Of a stretch of 64,000 nucleotides of DNA, positions 29,087 to 38,148 are shown piece by piece. Where the stretch lies: assembly GCA_936940865.1 (NCBI GenBank), contig CAKZJB010000051.1, positions 62,001 to 126,000 on the forward strand, read 5' to 3'. Numbering within the stretch: position 1 is the first letter of the stretch; each line of letters opens with the position of its first letter. The stretch comes from an uncultured Asticcacaulis sp. (GTDB lineage Bacteria > Pseudomonadota > Alphaproteobacteria > Caulobacterales > Caulobacteraceae). Below the pieces are notes generated by a model. That model was not told the origin of the DNA, searched no databases, and worked only from the letters and a program-made list of their open reading frames with translations. Made by a program: the position numbers and the translations under genes.

Positions 29087-29934
29087 TGTCCATAGCTCCG
29101 CAGCATGTCAAAACCCGCGTCATCGAAGTCGGTGGCATTCAAATTGGTGGCGACGAGCCCTACGCCCTGATCGCCGGCCCGTGCCAGATCGAAAGCCGCG
29201 ACCACGCGCTGATGATGGCCGAAAAGATTGCCGAAGCCTGCCAGCCCACGGGCACGAAGTTCATTTACAAGTCGAGCTACGACAAGGCCAACCGCTCATC
29301 GATCGGCACGGCGCGCGGCATCGGCATGGAAGAAGGCCTGTCGATCCTGGCCGAGGTGCGGGCGCAGTTCGGCTGCCCGGTCCTGACGGACGTGCACGAC
29401 GCGCATCAGTGCGCCCCCGTCGGCGAAGTCGTCGACGTGCTGCAGATCCCGGCCTTCCTGTGTCGCCAGACCGACCTGCTGCTGGCCGCCGGCGCCACGG
29501 GCCGCGCCATCAACGTCAAGAAGGGCCAGTTTCTGGCGCCGTGGGACATGGCCAATGTCGCCAAGAAGATCGCCAGCACAGGCAATGAGCGCATCATGTT
29601 GTGCGATCGCGGCACCTCGTTCGGCTACAACACCCTGGTGACCGATTTCCGCGGCCTGCCGACCATGGCGCAGACGGGGTATCCCATCGTGTTCGACGCC
29701 ACGCATTCGGTGCAACAGCCGGGCGGCATGGGCGCGACGTCGGGCGGCCAGCGCGAATTCGCGCCGGTGCTGGCGCGCGCCGCGTGCGCTGTCGGCGTTT
29801 CGGCGGTGTTTATCGAGACGCACCAGGACCCGGACCACGCGCCGTCGGACGGTCCGAATATGATCCGCATCGAGGAAATGAAGGCGCTGATCGGCACGCT
29901 GCGCGCGTTCGACGACCTGGCCAAGGGGAAGTAA
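29086..29934 (+). CDS. kdsA: 3-deoxy-8-phosphooctulonate synthase
   Basis: [65 protein letters not shown]. Confidence 0.95.
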   Translation: MSIAPQHVKTRVIEVGGIQIGGDEPYALIAGPCQIESRDHALMMAEKIAEACQPTGTKFIYKSSYDKANRSSIGTARGIGMEEGLSILAEVRAQFGCPVLTDVHDAHQCAPVGEVVDVLQIPAFLCRQTDLLLAAGATGRAINVKKGQFLAPWDMANVAKKIASTGNERIMLCDRGTSFGYNTLVTDFRGLPTMAQTGYPIVFDATHSVQQPGGMGATSGGQREFAPVLARAACAVGVSAVFIETHQDPDHAPSDGPNMIRIEEMKALIGTLRAFDDLAKGK

Positions 29935-29968
29935 AAATTCTCCTCCCCACGCTTCGCGCAGGGAGGAG
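29933..29968 (-). terminator. Rho-independent terminator of SDR gene
   Basis: Minus strand: CTCCTCCC...GGGAGGAG hairpin followed by AATTTTTAC. Confidence 0.7.
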
Positions 29969-29977
29969 CAAAGCTGC

Positions 29978-30817
29978 CTACCCCTCCAAATACGCCTTGA
30001 ACGCCTCGGCATAATCCGGATGCCAGCGCGACAGCGGCGGGCGGTTTTCGATAATGTCGCCGATCGCCCACGCCATGCGCTTTTCGTCGAGCGCGCGGCT
30101 TACGTCATTGTCCGGGCACAGGATGTAGAAGTCGCCGTGCGCGAGACTTTCCAGCATGAAGTCCGCCACCTGTTCCGGCTCCCACGCGCCGGCGGGCTTT
30201 TGCGCGCGGTCGCCGCGCGTCAGGCCCGTCCAGACGAAGCCAGGGATCAAGAGATGCGCCGTCACCTTCGGGTTCGGTCCGTTGCGCAGTTCGTGCTGAA
30301 GCGCTTCGGTGAAGGCCTTCACGCCGGCCTTGGCGACGTTATAGGCCGGATTGCCGGGCGGCGTCGTGATGCCCTGTTTCGAGCCAGTATTGATAATCAG
30401 TCCCGGCTTGCCGCTCTCGACCATCGCTGGCGCAAAGGCCTGCGTGCCGTGGACTACGCCCCACAGATTGACGTCGAGCATGGCTTGCCAATTGGCGCCG
30501 TCGAGCACCGAGGTCGGCGGGCTGATGGCGGCATTGTTGATCAGGACATCGACGGGGCGGGTTAAAGACTGCGCGAACGCCGCCAGGGCGTCACGGTCCG
30601 AGACGTCGACATCGTGGCCGTCAACCGCGACATCCACCCCCGGCCGCCCCGCGTCGACCAGATAGTCGACCGCCGCCTTGATGCGCTCTTCGTCGCGATC
30701 CAGGATCGTGACATTCAGTTCCATCTCGACGAAACGCCGCGCGATCGCCAATCCTATCCCCGATGCTCCACCGGTAATCAGTGCATGGTTGCCGACGAGC
30801 AGGGCAGGATGGGACAT
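29978..30817 (-). CDS. SDR-family oxidoreductase
   Basis: ALITGGASGIGLAIARRF, NNAA, YNVAK motifs. Confidence 0.9.
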   Translation of the reverse strand: MSHPALLVGNHALITGGASGIGLAIARRFVEMELNVTILDRDEERIKAAVDYLVDAGRPGVDVAVDGHDVDVSDRDALAAFAQSLTRPVDVLINNAAISPPTSVLDGANWQAMLDVNLWGVVHGTQAFAPAMVESGKPGLIINTGSKQGITTPPGNPAYNVAKAGVKAFTEALQHELRNGPNPKVTAHLLIPGFVWTGLTRGDRAQKPAGAWEPEQVADFMLESLAHGDFYILCPDNDVSRALDEKRMAWAIGDIIENRPPLSRWHPDYAEAFKAYLEG

Positions 30818-30829
30818 GGTTGTGTTTCC

Positions 30830-32407
30830 TCAGATCGGTGAATCCGCCAGCACCGATTTATAGGGAACGAAGGCCTGCGAACAATCCCGAAGCTTGGGAG
30901 AAAAGCGTGTTTCGACAAACGAAACCGTGACGTCGTTTTCCGGCGAATCCTTCAGCAGCGGCCGGGCGAAATCCGCGGCGTTCGGCCCGACCGAAATATG
31001 GGCGGCGAACGGGTCGTCCTTGCCCTTACCGCCATTGACGGTGGGCTGGGCGCCGTCCCACTGTACTGTATCGAGGAAGAGATCGAGCGGCAGGGTCTGG
31101 CCGTCTTCCTTGAAACCCCGCAGGTCCAGGATGCCTCCACCGTACTTGCCGCCGCTGATATAGTGGAAGTCGCGCACCACGATGCCGGTGAAGCTGGGAT
31201 AGAAGGTGCCGGTCTTGTCGCTGTAATGGGTGTCGAAAACCATGGGATAATGGGTGTTACGCATGCAGACGCCGTCATAAATGATGTTGGCGACCGGCCC
31301 GCCGCGCGTCGAATCCGACTTTATGCGCAGGCCGTTGCCCGAGGGACTGTCGTAACCGTCGAGCACCAGGTCGGTGATCAGGAACTTTTCGGCGCCGCCA
31401 TTGGTTTCCGAACCGATCGACATGCCGTGGCCGTAATAGAAATGGTTGTGGGCATAGACCTGGTTCTTCGATACCAGGCCCTTGCCAGCCTTGACCGCGA
31501 CATTGTCGTCGCCGGTCGATATCCAGGAATAGGCCAGCAGCACATTGCTGGAATTGGCCGGATCGAAGCCATCGGTGTTTTTGACCGTGTCGGGCGTGAA
31601 GCAGGTGGCGGGCGTCAGCTTGTCGGGCGTGGTGCCTTCCGGGCACGCATAACCGGGCTTCGTATAGACCAGCGACGGCGTCAGGATTTTGATGCCCCAG
31701 GCGGTGATGCCGTTGAAGCTGCCGGGCACCAGGTGGAAGTTCGGGCTGTTGGCGAAGGTGATGCGGTACAGCGTCAAGTTCTCGCCACCGTCGAGCTGGA
31801 CCAGGCGGAAGACGTGCTGGGTCAGACCCTGTTTCGACTGCCAGGCCACATCCCACCATGACCGCTTGCCGGCATTGGGGCCGCTGAGGATCATCGAGCC
31901 GCCACGGCCGTCGATGCGGCCTTCACCGACGATGCCGGAGTTTTTCAATGCCCGGCCTTCGATCAGAGAATGGCATGACTTGTGGCGTTCCTGGTTGGCG
32001 ACGCCGCAGTCGCCGGGGCCGTTTTCATAATCCTTGGGGTCGCGCGAGGCATAGAGCGTAGCCCCCTTGTCGACCCAAAGCGTCACACCGCTTTTCAGCG
32101 TGATCGGGCCGGTCAGGAAGCCGTCCTCGCCCTTGGCGCCGACGGTCAGCTTGACCGCCCCGTCGGAGCAAGCGTCGATCGCTTGCTGGATACGGTCGTG
32201 GTCGGGATGGGTGGATTTGCCGTCGGCATCAAAATAGTCGATCGAGCCGTCTTTGGTGACGATATCGCCGCCCAGCGTGGCGCACACCTTGGCCGGGTAG
32301 GCGGGCTCGGATATCTTGCCCCACATGGTATCGACCGGTGCCTCGGCATGGGCGGAAACCGCCGCCATCAGGGTGAGGATGGAAACCGGTGTCATAATAT
32401 GGCGCAT
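30830..32407 (-). CDS. GH28-family glycoside hydrolase (polygalacturonase-like), exported
   Basis: NTDGFDPANSSNVLLAYSWISTGDDNVAVK, NHFYYGHGMSIGSE and GLRIKSDSTRGG are GH28 catalytic motifs; signal peptide. Confidence 0.94.
   Translation of the reverse strand: MRHIMTPVSILTLMAAVSAHAEAPVDTMWGKISEPAYPAKVCATLGGDIVTKDGSIDYFDADGKSTHPDHDRIQQAIDACSDGAVKLTVGAKGEDGFLTGPITLKSGVTLWVDKGATLYASRDPKDYENGPGDCGVANQERHKSCHSLIEGRALKNSGIVGEGRIDGRGGSMILSGPNAGKRSWWDVAWQSKQGLTQHVFRLVQLDGGENLTLYRITFANSPNFHLVPGSFNGITAWGIKILTPSLVYTKPGYACPEGTTPDKLTPATCFTPDTVKNTDGFDPANSSNVLLAYSWISTGDDNVAVKAGKGLVSKNQVYAHNHFYYGHGMSIGSETNGGAEKFLITDLVLDGYDSPSGNGLRIKSDSTRGGPVANIIYDGVCMRNTHYPMVFDTHYSDKTGTFYPSFTGIVVRDFHYISGGKYGGGILDLRGFKEDGQTLPLDLFLDTVQWDGAQPTVNGGKGKDDPFAAHISVGPNAADFARPLLKDSPENDVTVSFVETRFSPKLRDCSQAFVPYKSVLADSPI
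32381..32394. promoter_or_regulatory. Operator-like sequence embedded in GH28 signal-peptide codons
   Basis: GGAAACCGGTGTCA; within MRHIMTPVSIL coding region. Confidence 0.55.
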
Positions 32408-32484
32408 GGTCGTGTCCCTGGAGTATTTTTGGGGGGTGTTTTGGTTTTACGGCAGATCCCGACCATAACCGTCGTCTAAGGCGC

Positions 32485-33486
32485 TCACAACAGGTAATCG
32501 CGTGCGATCGTCTTGCTGATGAGCCACATGACGGCGATCGACATGGCGCCGCCGAGTACAGTGGCGTAGATGCGTTGTTCGGCGCCGATGACCGCCGACT
32601 GATGCGCGGTGAACAGCAGCATGACGGCGGTGAAGCTGACCGAGAAGGAAAAGGCGGCGTAGCGCGCCTTGATCAGGCCGTAGGCGCCTGCAGAACCCAC
32701 AATGCAGAGCACGGTGTCGAACCAGGCCAGCGGCGGCAGGCACACGGCGATCAGCGTGGCCAGGGCGCAGCCGGCGACGTTGCCGAAGAGGCGCTCGAAG
32801 CCGCGCTGCCGCGTAAGATGGTATTTGGGCTTAAGCACGATCAGGGCCGTCATCGGCGCCCAGTAGGCTTTATCCAGCCGGACGGCGTGCGCCAGCAGCA
32901 GCGCGCCGGCCACGCTCAAGGCTGCCACCAGGCCATACAGCATCAGGGCGCGTCTCGTGGCAGGTATGGGGACATTGGGAGCGGGCTTGGGGTGGCCCAT
33001 GGGGATCAGGCGGTTGAGTAGCAGGACAAGGCCGGCTTGCGCGATGCCAGCGATGAGAACGATGCCGCCGCGCATCGCGGCGCCGTGAAAATCGGCCGTA
33101 TAGTGGCTGGCCAACAGCAGGGCGATCGTCGCCTGCAAGGCTACCCACCAACTGTCGTCGTCGACCAGGGCCAGCATGGCGCAGCCGGCTGCCGCGGCTG
33201 CCACGACAATTGTAAACAGGATAAGATTGCCGCTGATCAGGGAGCCGACGACGGCGGCCATCGTCATCAGCACGGCCGCGCCCGGCATCGACAGCCTTTC
33301 ACGGTAACGCCTGAGGCCGAAGCCGACCGAAAAGGCGCTGCCGGCGGCGATGGCTGCGGTCACCGTGTCGTGGCTGACCAAGCCATAGGTCAGGCAGGCG
33401 GCCATGCCGGGCGCACTGACAGCCGAATGGTGCCAGTCGAAAGGCTGGAAATAGCTGGGGAATTTGCGAAGCCAGTCCTGGATCAC
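32485..33486 (-). CDS. FUSC-family (aromatic acid exporter-like) membrane protein
   Basis: Repeated TM pattern, RLDKAYWAPMTALIVLKPKYHLTRQRGFERLFGNVAGC. Confidence 0.82.
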   Translation of the reverse strand: MIQDWLRKFPSYFQPFDWHHSAVSAPGMAACLTYGLVSHDTVTAAIAAGSAFSVGFGLRRYRERLSMPGAAVLMTMAAVVGSLISGNLILFTIVVAAAAAGCAMLALVDDDSWWVALQATIALLLASHYTADFHGAAMRGGIVLIAGIAQAGLVLLLNRLIPMGHPKPAPNVPIPATRRALMLYGLVAALSVAGALLLAHAVRLDKAYWAPMTALIVLKPKYHLTRQRGFERLFGNVAGCALATLIAVCLPPLAWFDTVLCIVGSAGAYGLIKARYAAFSFSVSFTAVMLLFTAHQSAVIGAEQRIYATVLGGAMSIAVMWLISKTIARDYLL

Positions 33487-33608
33487 ACCGAACCTCCGTG
33501 ACGCGTGACTAGCACCGCTTGCCGACTTCAGCCAAGGTCCAATTGGAATTTCATACCGCGTCTTTATGCCGTGCCGGGCCTGTGTTAGTCCGGCTGCCGG
33601 AGGGGCCG

Positions 33609-35621
33609 ATGAGACATGCCGTATCGCTGATCGTCTTGTTGGTAGCCGCGCCAGCTGTGGCCGAGCCTACCGAAGTCGTCGTCCATTCCAGCCGGCTTCC
33701 CGCCTATCAGGGCGACAGCGCCTTTGCGGCCACCAATCTCAACCGCGATGCGCTCGACGGTTCGAGCCTCGACCAGAGTCTGAAGCGGGAAGTGCAGGCC
33801 GCGCTGTTCCGCCGGCAATCGAGCCTGACCGCCAATCCGACCGTCCAAGGCATCGGCCTGCGCGCCATCGGTCCGTCGGGGGCGGGCCGGGCGCTGGTGA
33901 CGCTCGACGGCGTGCCGCAGAATGATCCTTTCGGCAACTGGGTTATCTGGGCGGCCCTGCCCGAGGACGAAATCATCCACGCCCACGTCGTCAAGGGGGC
34001 CGGTGGCGGCGCCTATGGGGCAGGCGCCCTGACGGGCGTCATCGATCTGTCGCTGGAGCCGCCGCAGCGCGGTGCGGCCTTCGTTTCCGCCATGGCAAGC
34101 GAAGGCGGGGGCAGCGATGCCCGCGGCGGTGTGACCGTGGGGCCGGTGACGCTTTATGCCGCCGGCGGCACCGTGACGGGCGATGTCCCCGTGCGCCTTG
34201 GCCAGGGACCAGCCGATGTCGCGACGTTTGGACGAGACCGAGCCTTGTTCGCGCATACGCGGCTTTCGTTGTTCGGCGGCGATCTGGCTGCAATGGCCGG
34301 TAGCTATGACAGCCGCCGCGACACGGGCCTGCGCAGTGCCACGGCGACCTCATCCGGCGACCAGGTGGCGATTAGCCTGACGCGGCAACCGTCGGCGCAG
34401 GATCTCGGCTGGCGGCTGCAGGCCTGGCATCGCGATTCCGACCTGTCGAACGTTTCGGTCTCGGTTCAGCCCGGGCGCACAGGCACGACGCTCGCCAACA
34501 ATCAGGTCGCCACGCCAGCTACCGGCGACGGCTTCAACGCGGCGCTTCGGCGCGGGAGTGGCGGGATCGAATGGGAAATCGGCGCAGATGCCCGCCGCTT
34601 CGAAGGGGAATCGCGCGAATTCTTTCGCTATGTCGCCGGCAGCCCTACGCGCTACCGCGTGTCGGGCGGCAGCGAAACCGTGTCCGGCCTCTATGCCGAA
34701 GGCTCGCGCGATTTCGGCCGGACCTTGATCAGCGGCGCCATCCGCGCCGACATCTGGAAGACGCAGGACGGCCACCGCGCAGAAAGCGATGCGGCGACGG
34801 GGGCGCAAACGCTAGCCCTGACGTTTCAGGAGCACGGCGGCACCGTGGTGTCGGGGCGTGTCGGCGCCACGCGGGATCTTGGCGGCATGACCGCCCGCGC
34901 CGCTGCCTATACGGGCTTCCGCCCGCCGTCGTTGAATGAGCTTTATCGCCCCTTCCGCGTCGGCAACGACGTCACCGACGCCAATGCCGATCTTGTGCCC
35001 GAACACCTGGCGGGTGCCGAGCTGGGCCTGCGTGCCGGAGATGCCCGGTGCTTTCTTGATGTCGGGGTGTTCGCCAACCGGCTCGACCATCCGATCACCA
35101 ATGTCACGATCGCTGCCGGGCCATTCTCCTCACCGACGGCGGGCTTCATTCCGGCCGGCGGCACCTTGCGTCAGCGCCGGAACCAGGGCCAGATCCGCGC
35201 CTACGGTTTGGAGATGCGCGGGCGGTACGAACTGAATGCCGGGTTGGCGCTCGAAAGTGCGGTGACCCTGACCCATGCCCGGGTGGCGCGCGCCAATCCC
35301 GCCGTCAACGGCCTGCGCCCAGCCGAGGCGCCTGACTATTCAGGGGCGTTCGGCATCGAAGCCCACATCGCCCGCGCCGCCATTCATGCCGACCTGATGT
35401 TCGAGGGTGAGACCTTCGACGACGATCTGAATACCCTGCCTTTGAAAGCGTCGCGCAACCTGTCCTTGCGTCTCGATTATCCGCTGCTGCGGCAGGTAAC
35501 TTTGACGGCGGCGGTGACCAATGCGCTTGACGCCGCCATTCCCGTCACCCATGCCGGCGACGGCACGATCGGCTACGACACGGGCCGGCGGATAAGCATC
35601 GGGCTGATCTGGCGGCGATAG
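33609..35621 (+). CDS. TonB-dependent receptor
   Basis: Signal peptide, TEVVVHSSRLPA, VQGIGLRAIGPSGAGRALVTLDGVPQNDPFGNWV plug domain, C-terminal ISIGLIWRR. Confidence 0.9.
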   Translation: MRHAVSLIVLLVAAPAVAEPTEVVVHSSRLPAYQGDSAFAATNLNRDALDGSSLDQSLKREVQAALFRRQSSLTANPTVQGIGLRAIGPSGAGRALVTLDGVPQNDPFGNWVIWAALPEDEIIHAHVVKGAGGGAYGAGALTGVIDLSLEPPQRGAAFVSAMASEGGGSDARGGVTVGPVTLYAAGGTVTGDVPVRLGQGPADVATFGRDRALFAHTRLSLFGGDLAAMAGSYDSRRDTGLRSATATSSGDQVAISLTRQPSAQDLGWRLQAWHRDSDLSNVSVSVQPGRTGTTLANNQVATPATGDGFNAALRRGSGGIEWEIGADARRFEGESREFFRYVAGSPTRYRVSGGSETVSGLYAEGSRDFGRTLISGAIRADIWKTQDGHRAESDAATGAQTLALTFQEHGGTVVSGRVGATRDLGGMTARAAAYTGFRPPSLNELYRPFRVGNDVTDANADLVPEHLAGAELGLRAGDARCFLDVGVFANRLDHPITNVTIAAGPFSSPTAGFIPAGGTLRQRRNQGQIRAYGLEMRGRYELNAGLALESAVTLTHARVARANPAVNGLRPAEAPDYSGAFGIEAHIARAAIHADLMFEGETFDDDLNTLPLKASRNLSLRLDYPLLRQVTLTAAVTNALDAAIPVTHAGDGTIGYDTGRRISIGLIWRR

Positions 35622-35674
35622 TCACAGGATAGCCGTTGACGACGCGCCCGCGCCTGTGGCATCAGCGGAAGCAT

Positions 35675-35748
35675 GCGGGTGTAGCTCAATGGTAGAGCAG
35701 GAGCTTCCCAAGCTCACGACGAGGGTTCGATTCCCTTCACCCGCTCCA
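35675..35748 (+). tRNA. tRNA-Gly (anticodon CCC)
   Basis: GCGGGTG...CACCCGC acceptor stem, GCTC/GAGC D stem, anticodon loop TTCCCAA, GGTTCGATTCC T arm, encoded CCA. Confidence 0.92.
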
Positions 35749-35955
35749 AACTCCCCGGATTTCGAATATTTTTGACCGCGAAATGCGCCTGACGCGCGTA
35801 TTTCCGGCGCCATGGCATGCGGGCCGGAATCCCCTGGCGGGCGTATTGCTTCCAGGCCGGATCTGGCTGCGGCTCGGGCATTGCCTGTAACGGACATGGA
35901 CGCAACTTTGCTGCCGGTGTTAGGAGACACAAGGGTTTGGAGTGCCTGAGGTACC

Positions 35956-35990
35956 GGGATTATGCGGGACCAGGCGGGATTTCGTGGGAC
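35956..35990. repeat. Four GGGAY repeats with exact 10-bp period
   Basis: GGGATTATGC GGGACCAGGC GGGATTTCGT GGGACGGGGC. Confidence 0.6.
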
Positions 35991-35993
35991 GGG

Positions 35994-36019
35994 GCCGTTG
36001 TTTCTCAACGGCTTTTTTT
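35994..36019 (+). terminator. Rho-independent terminator
   Basis: GCCGTTG-TTTCT-CAACGGC-TTTTTTT. Confidence 0.88.
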
Positions 36020-36271
36020 GTGGCTCGGCCGCGGGCGGCGTCCAAAAGCTGTGTCTAGAGTCATCGGCATTTTAGACGGTCGACGCCTGTGGCGTGTGTC
36101 GCCAGAGGCGGTCTAAGCCCGTGGCCTTTAATGAGGCCTTAAGCGGGCTCCAGGATGGGCTTAACGAGGGGCTTAAGCCTTGTCGGCTTTGGGATCGGGT
36201 TTGGACTTCAGGGGCCATGGCGGGCGTTTCTACCGGCGGTGCGGTGGCCGGCATTTGCTGGCGACGACATG

Positions 36272-36397
36272 GCGAACTGACCGGATAGGTCGGTCAGTTC
36301 GGGATTTCTCCGGTCAGTTTCGCAACCGGCCAAAAAATAAGGGGAACACATAATTTAATGTGCTCCCCGTTTCGGATAACGGCGGTCGAACTGACCG
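36272..36397. repeat. Four CGAACTGACCGG repeats near the prophage left end
   Basis: Copies at about 36273 (+), 36290 (-), 36310 (-, one extra base), 36386 (+). Confidence 0.65.
36332..36368 (-). terminator. Rho-independent terminator of the 36409-37032 gene
   Basis: Minus strand GGGGAGCACAT-TAAATT-ATGTGTTCCCC then TTATTTTTT. Confidence 0.85.
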
Positions 36398-36408
36398 GAA
36401 ATTTTCGG

Positions 36409-37032
36409 CTATCGCAGCGCCACCTGGCAGAGGGCCGGCGCCCGGTTGGCTGGGTTAGCGCACCAGGACAGGACGGCGTTTCGACCGACCAGGTCGAGCT
36501 TCGCCGCCTGGACCAGGTTGAGCGCCTCAGCGTTGGTCAGATTGTCCCATTGCGCATTTTTGAAGTCGCTGGCCTGGAAGCCCAGGACCAGGGCCTGCGA
36601 TGTAAGCTGGTGGCCCAGCCTGTCCTTCTCCAAGGCGTCGAAGTGGATGACAATCTTTGTGGCATTCCCAACTTCCGGCGCACCTTTTCCGATCGCAGTT
36701 CCGATCTTGTGAACCATCGCGCCGGCGGAGTTCACCAAGTCGGTCTCATTCGCGGGGTTCATGTCATGGACATGGATCTGCAGCACGCCGTCCGCGACAT
36801 GGACATTATAGATGGAAGGGTCGGCATTCACGATGCTCGGAGGCTTGGCCGCTTCAGCTGCAGCAGAGGCAGAATATGAAGCATCCTTGGCAGCCTGGGT
36901 AGCGGCGGCATCATGCGATTCCTCCCGGTTGGCAGCGAAGGAAATTACGATCGCCAGGGCCAAAACAGCCATTGACCCGAAAAGGAAATATTTTCCGATC
37001 TTGCGACCGGTGGGCGTCGTCGTGGTTTCCAT
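36409..37032 (-). CDS. Hypothetical membrane-anchored protein at prophage left end
   Basis: N-terminal TM (YFLFGSMAVLALAIVISFA), soluble C-terminus; own terminator. Confidence 0.72.
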   Translation of the reverse strand: METTTTPTGRKIGKYFLFGSMAVLALAIVISFAANREESHDAAATQAAKDASYSASAAAEAAKPPSIVNADPSIYNVHVADGVLQIHVHDMNPANETDLVNSAGAMVHKIGTAIGKGAPEVGNATKIVIHFDALEKDRLGHQLTSQALVLGFQASDFKNAQWDNLTNAEALNLVQAAKLDLVGRNAVLSWCANPANRAPALCQVALR

Positions 37033-37136
37033 AAAAGCCCCTCCAATGCCTCTTAATATGCGTTAACCCATGGCACCCGTAAAGCGGGCGTGACGATTTC
37101 GTTAAGAAGCCCCTCTTGACAGGATGCGTAAAACTA

Positions 37137-37151
37137 GAACAAAAAGAGAAC
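37137..37151. promoter_or_regulatory. LexA-box-like sequence (GAAC-N7-GAAC)
   Basis: GAACAAAAAGAGAAC matches the alphaproteobacterial SOS box GTTCN7GTTC on the reverse strand; TTGACA at 37115. Confidence 0.6.
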
Positions 37152-37179
37152 ATCTGGGATCGGGCATAAGGAGGTTAGA

Positions 37180-37461
37180 ATGGCCGAACAGTTGAGACGC
37201 GTTGCAGAAGCACATGAATTTATTGATGAAAGACCGAGTGAAGAGGCCGGGCGGTATGTTCCGCTTCGGAAATTTCCCGGTACTGCGTCAATCAGGGGAC
37301 GGTGTTGCGACTGCGGTCTGGAACAGACTCACACAATCGGGGCGCTGCTCAAGTCGGGCATCAGTCCGATGACGACCGTCAATAACCTGGAGCGGACGGA
37401 AAAGTGTCTGCGCATGGGCTGCGGCGGTGATATGCAGTTCGACATTGAAATACCGGAATAG
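37180..37461 (+). CDS. Small Cys-rich hypothetical protein (93 aa), zinc-ribbon-like
   Basis: CCDCG and CLRMGCGG cysteine pairs; convergent with the repressor gene. Confidence 0.7.
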   Translation: MAEQLRRVAEAHEFIDERPSEEAGRYVPLRKFPGTASIRGRCCDCGLEQTHTIGALLKSGISPMTTVNNLERTEKCLRMGCGGDMQFDIEIPE

Positions 37462-37476
37462 CACCGGCGGGCGGGC

Positions 37477-38148
37477 CTACAGGATAGTGCCCGCCCATAA
37501 CGCCCGGCCAAGAACCTCGAAGTGTTGCATGACTTCGCCTTCAAGGCGCTCGGGCGCATAGATCGGATTCTCGGAGATGGCTTCCACGCCGCCCAGGCCG
37601 ATCGGGCGAAGCCGCTTGATGCGCAGCTGGTCGCCGAGGCGGAACGCATAGATGCCCTCGGTGAGGCGGTTATCCTTCTTATCGCTTAAGCAGATCAGCA
37701 CGCGGGCGCCATCCGAGATCCGCGGCATCATCGAATCGCCTTCAGCCTGAACGACGCCGAGTCCCTCAGCACTGGACAAGCCCAGGCTCCGCAAAAAGGC
37801 GCCATCGACCGGCATTTCTCCGATGCGCTTTTCACGTTCCAGGAAGGTGCCGCTGCCAGCAGCCAGGCGCACGTCATAGATTGGAATTCGAAACTGATCT
37901 CCGTCGTTCGAAGCGGGCGAATCACCTTTCCCCAAAATGAGCCAATCCATGCTCGATCGTGTAGCCTCGCATATACGAGCGACTACATCCACACTCGGAT
38001 TCAGCTCCTCTCGACCCGCCAAATACTTATTCAAAACGGACAGGCTAATGCCTGCGCGGTCGGCAAAATGTCCTAATTTTTCAGGGTGTATAAGGTCGCG
38101 CAGGCGCGTCGAAAATCCGGAAGGATCGAATAGGCGTTCACTGTCCAT
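37477..38148 (-). CDS. Phage repressor: N-terminal HTH plus S24 (LexA-like) C-terminal domain
   Basis: HTH HFADRAGISLSVLNKYLAGREELN; cleavage-like RLAAGSGTF; GDSMMP serine region; RIKRL lysine region. Start at MDSERLFD. Confidence 0.9.
   Translation of the reverse strand: MDSERLFDPSGFSTRLRDLIHPEKLGHFADRAGISLSVLNKYLAGREELNPSVDVVARICEATRSSMDWLILGKGDSPASNDGDQFRIPIYDVRLAAGSGTFLEREKRIGEMPVDGAFLRSLGLSSAEGLGVVQAEGDSMMPRISDGARVLICLSDKKDNRLTEGIYAFRLGDQLRIKRLRPIGLGGVEAISENPIYAPERLEGEVMQHFEVLGRALWAGTIL

Noticed and set aside
33487-33608. Cobalamin riboswitch upstream of the second TonB-dependent receptor
   Set aside because: No recognisable B12-box-like sequence in the roughly 120-bp leader.
35675-36400. 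tRNA-Gly as the attachment site of the Mu-like prophage
   Set aside because: The element carries a MuA/MuB system, which inserts by transposition without tRNA specificity; no tyrosine integrase gene seen in the window. Proximity is probably coincidental or due to an older element.
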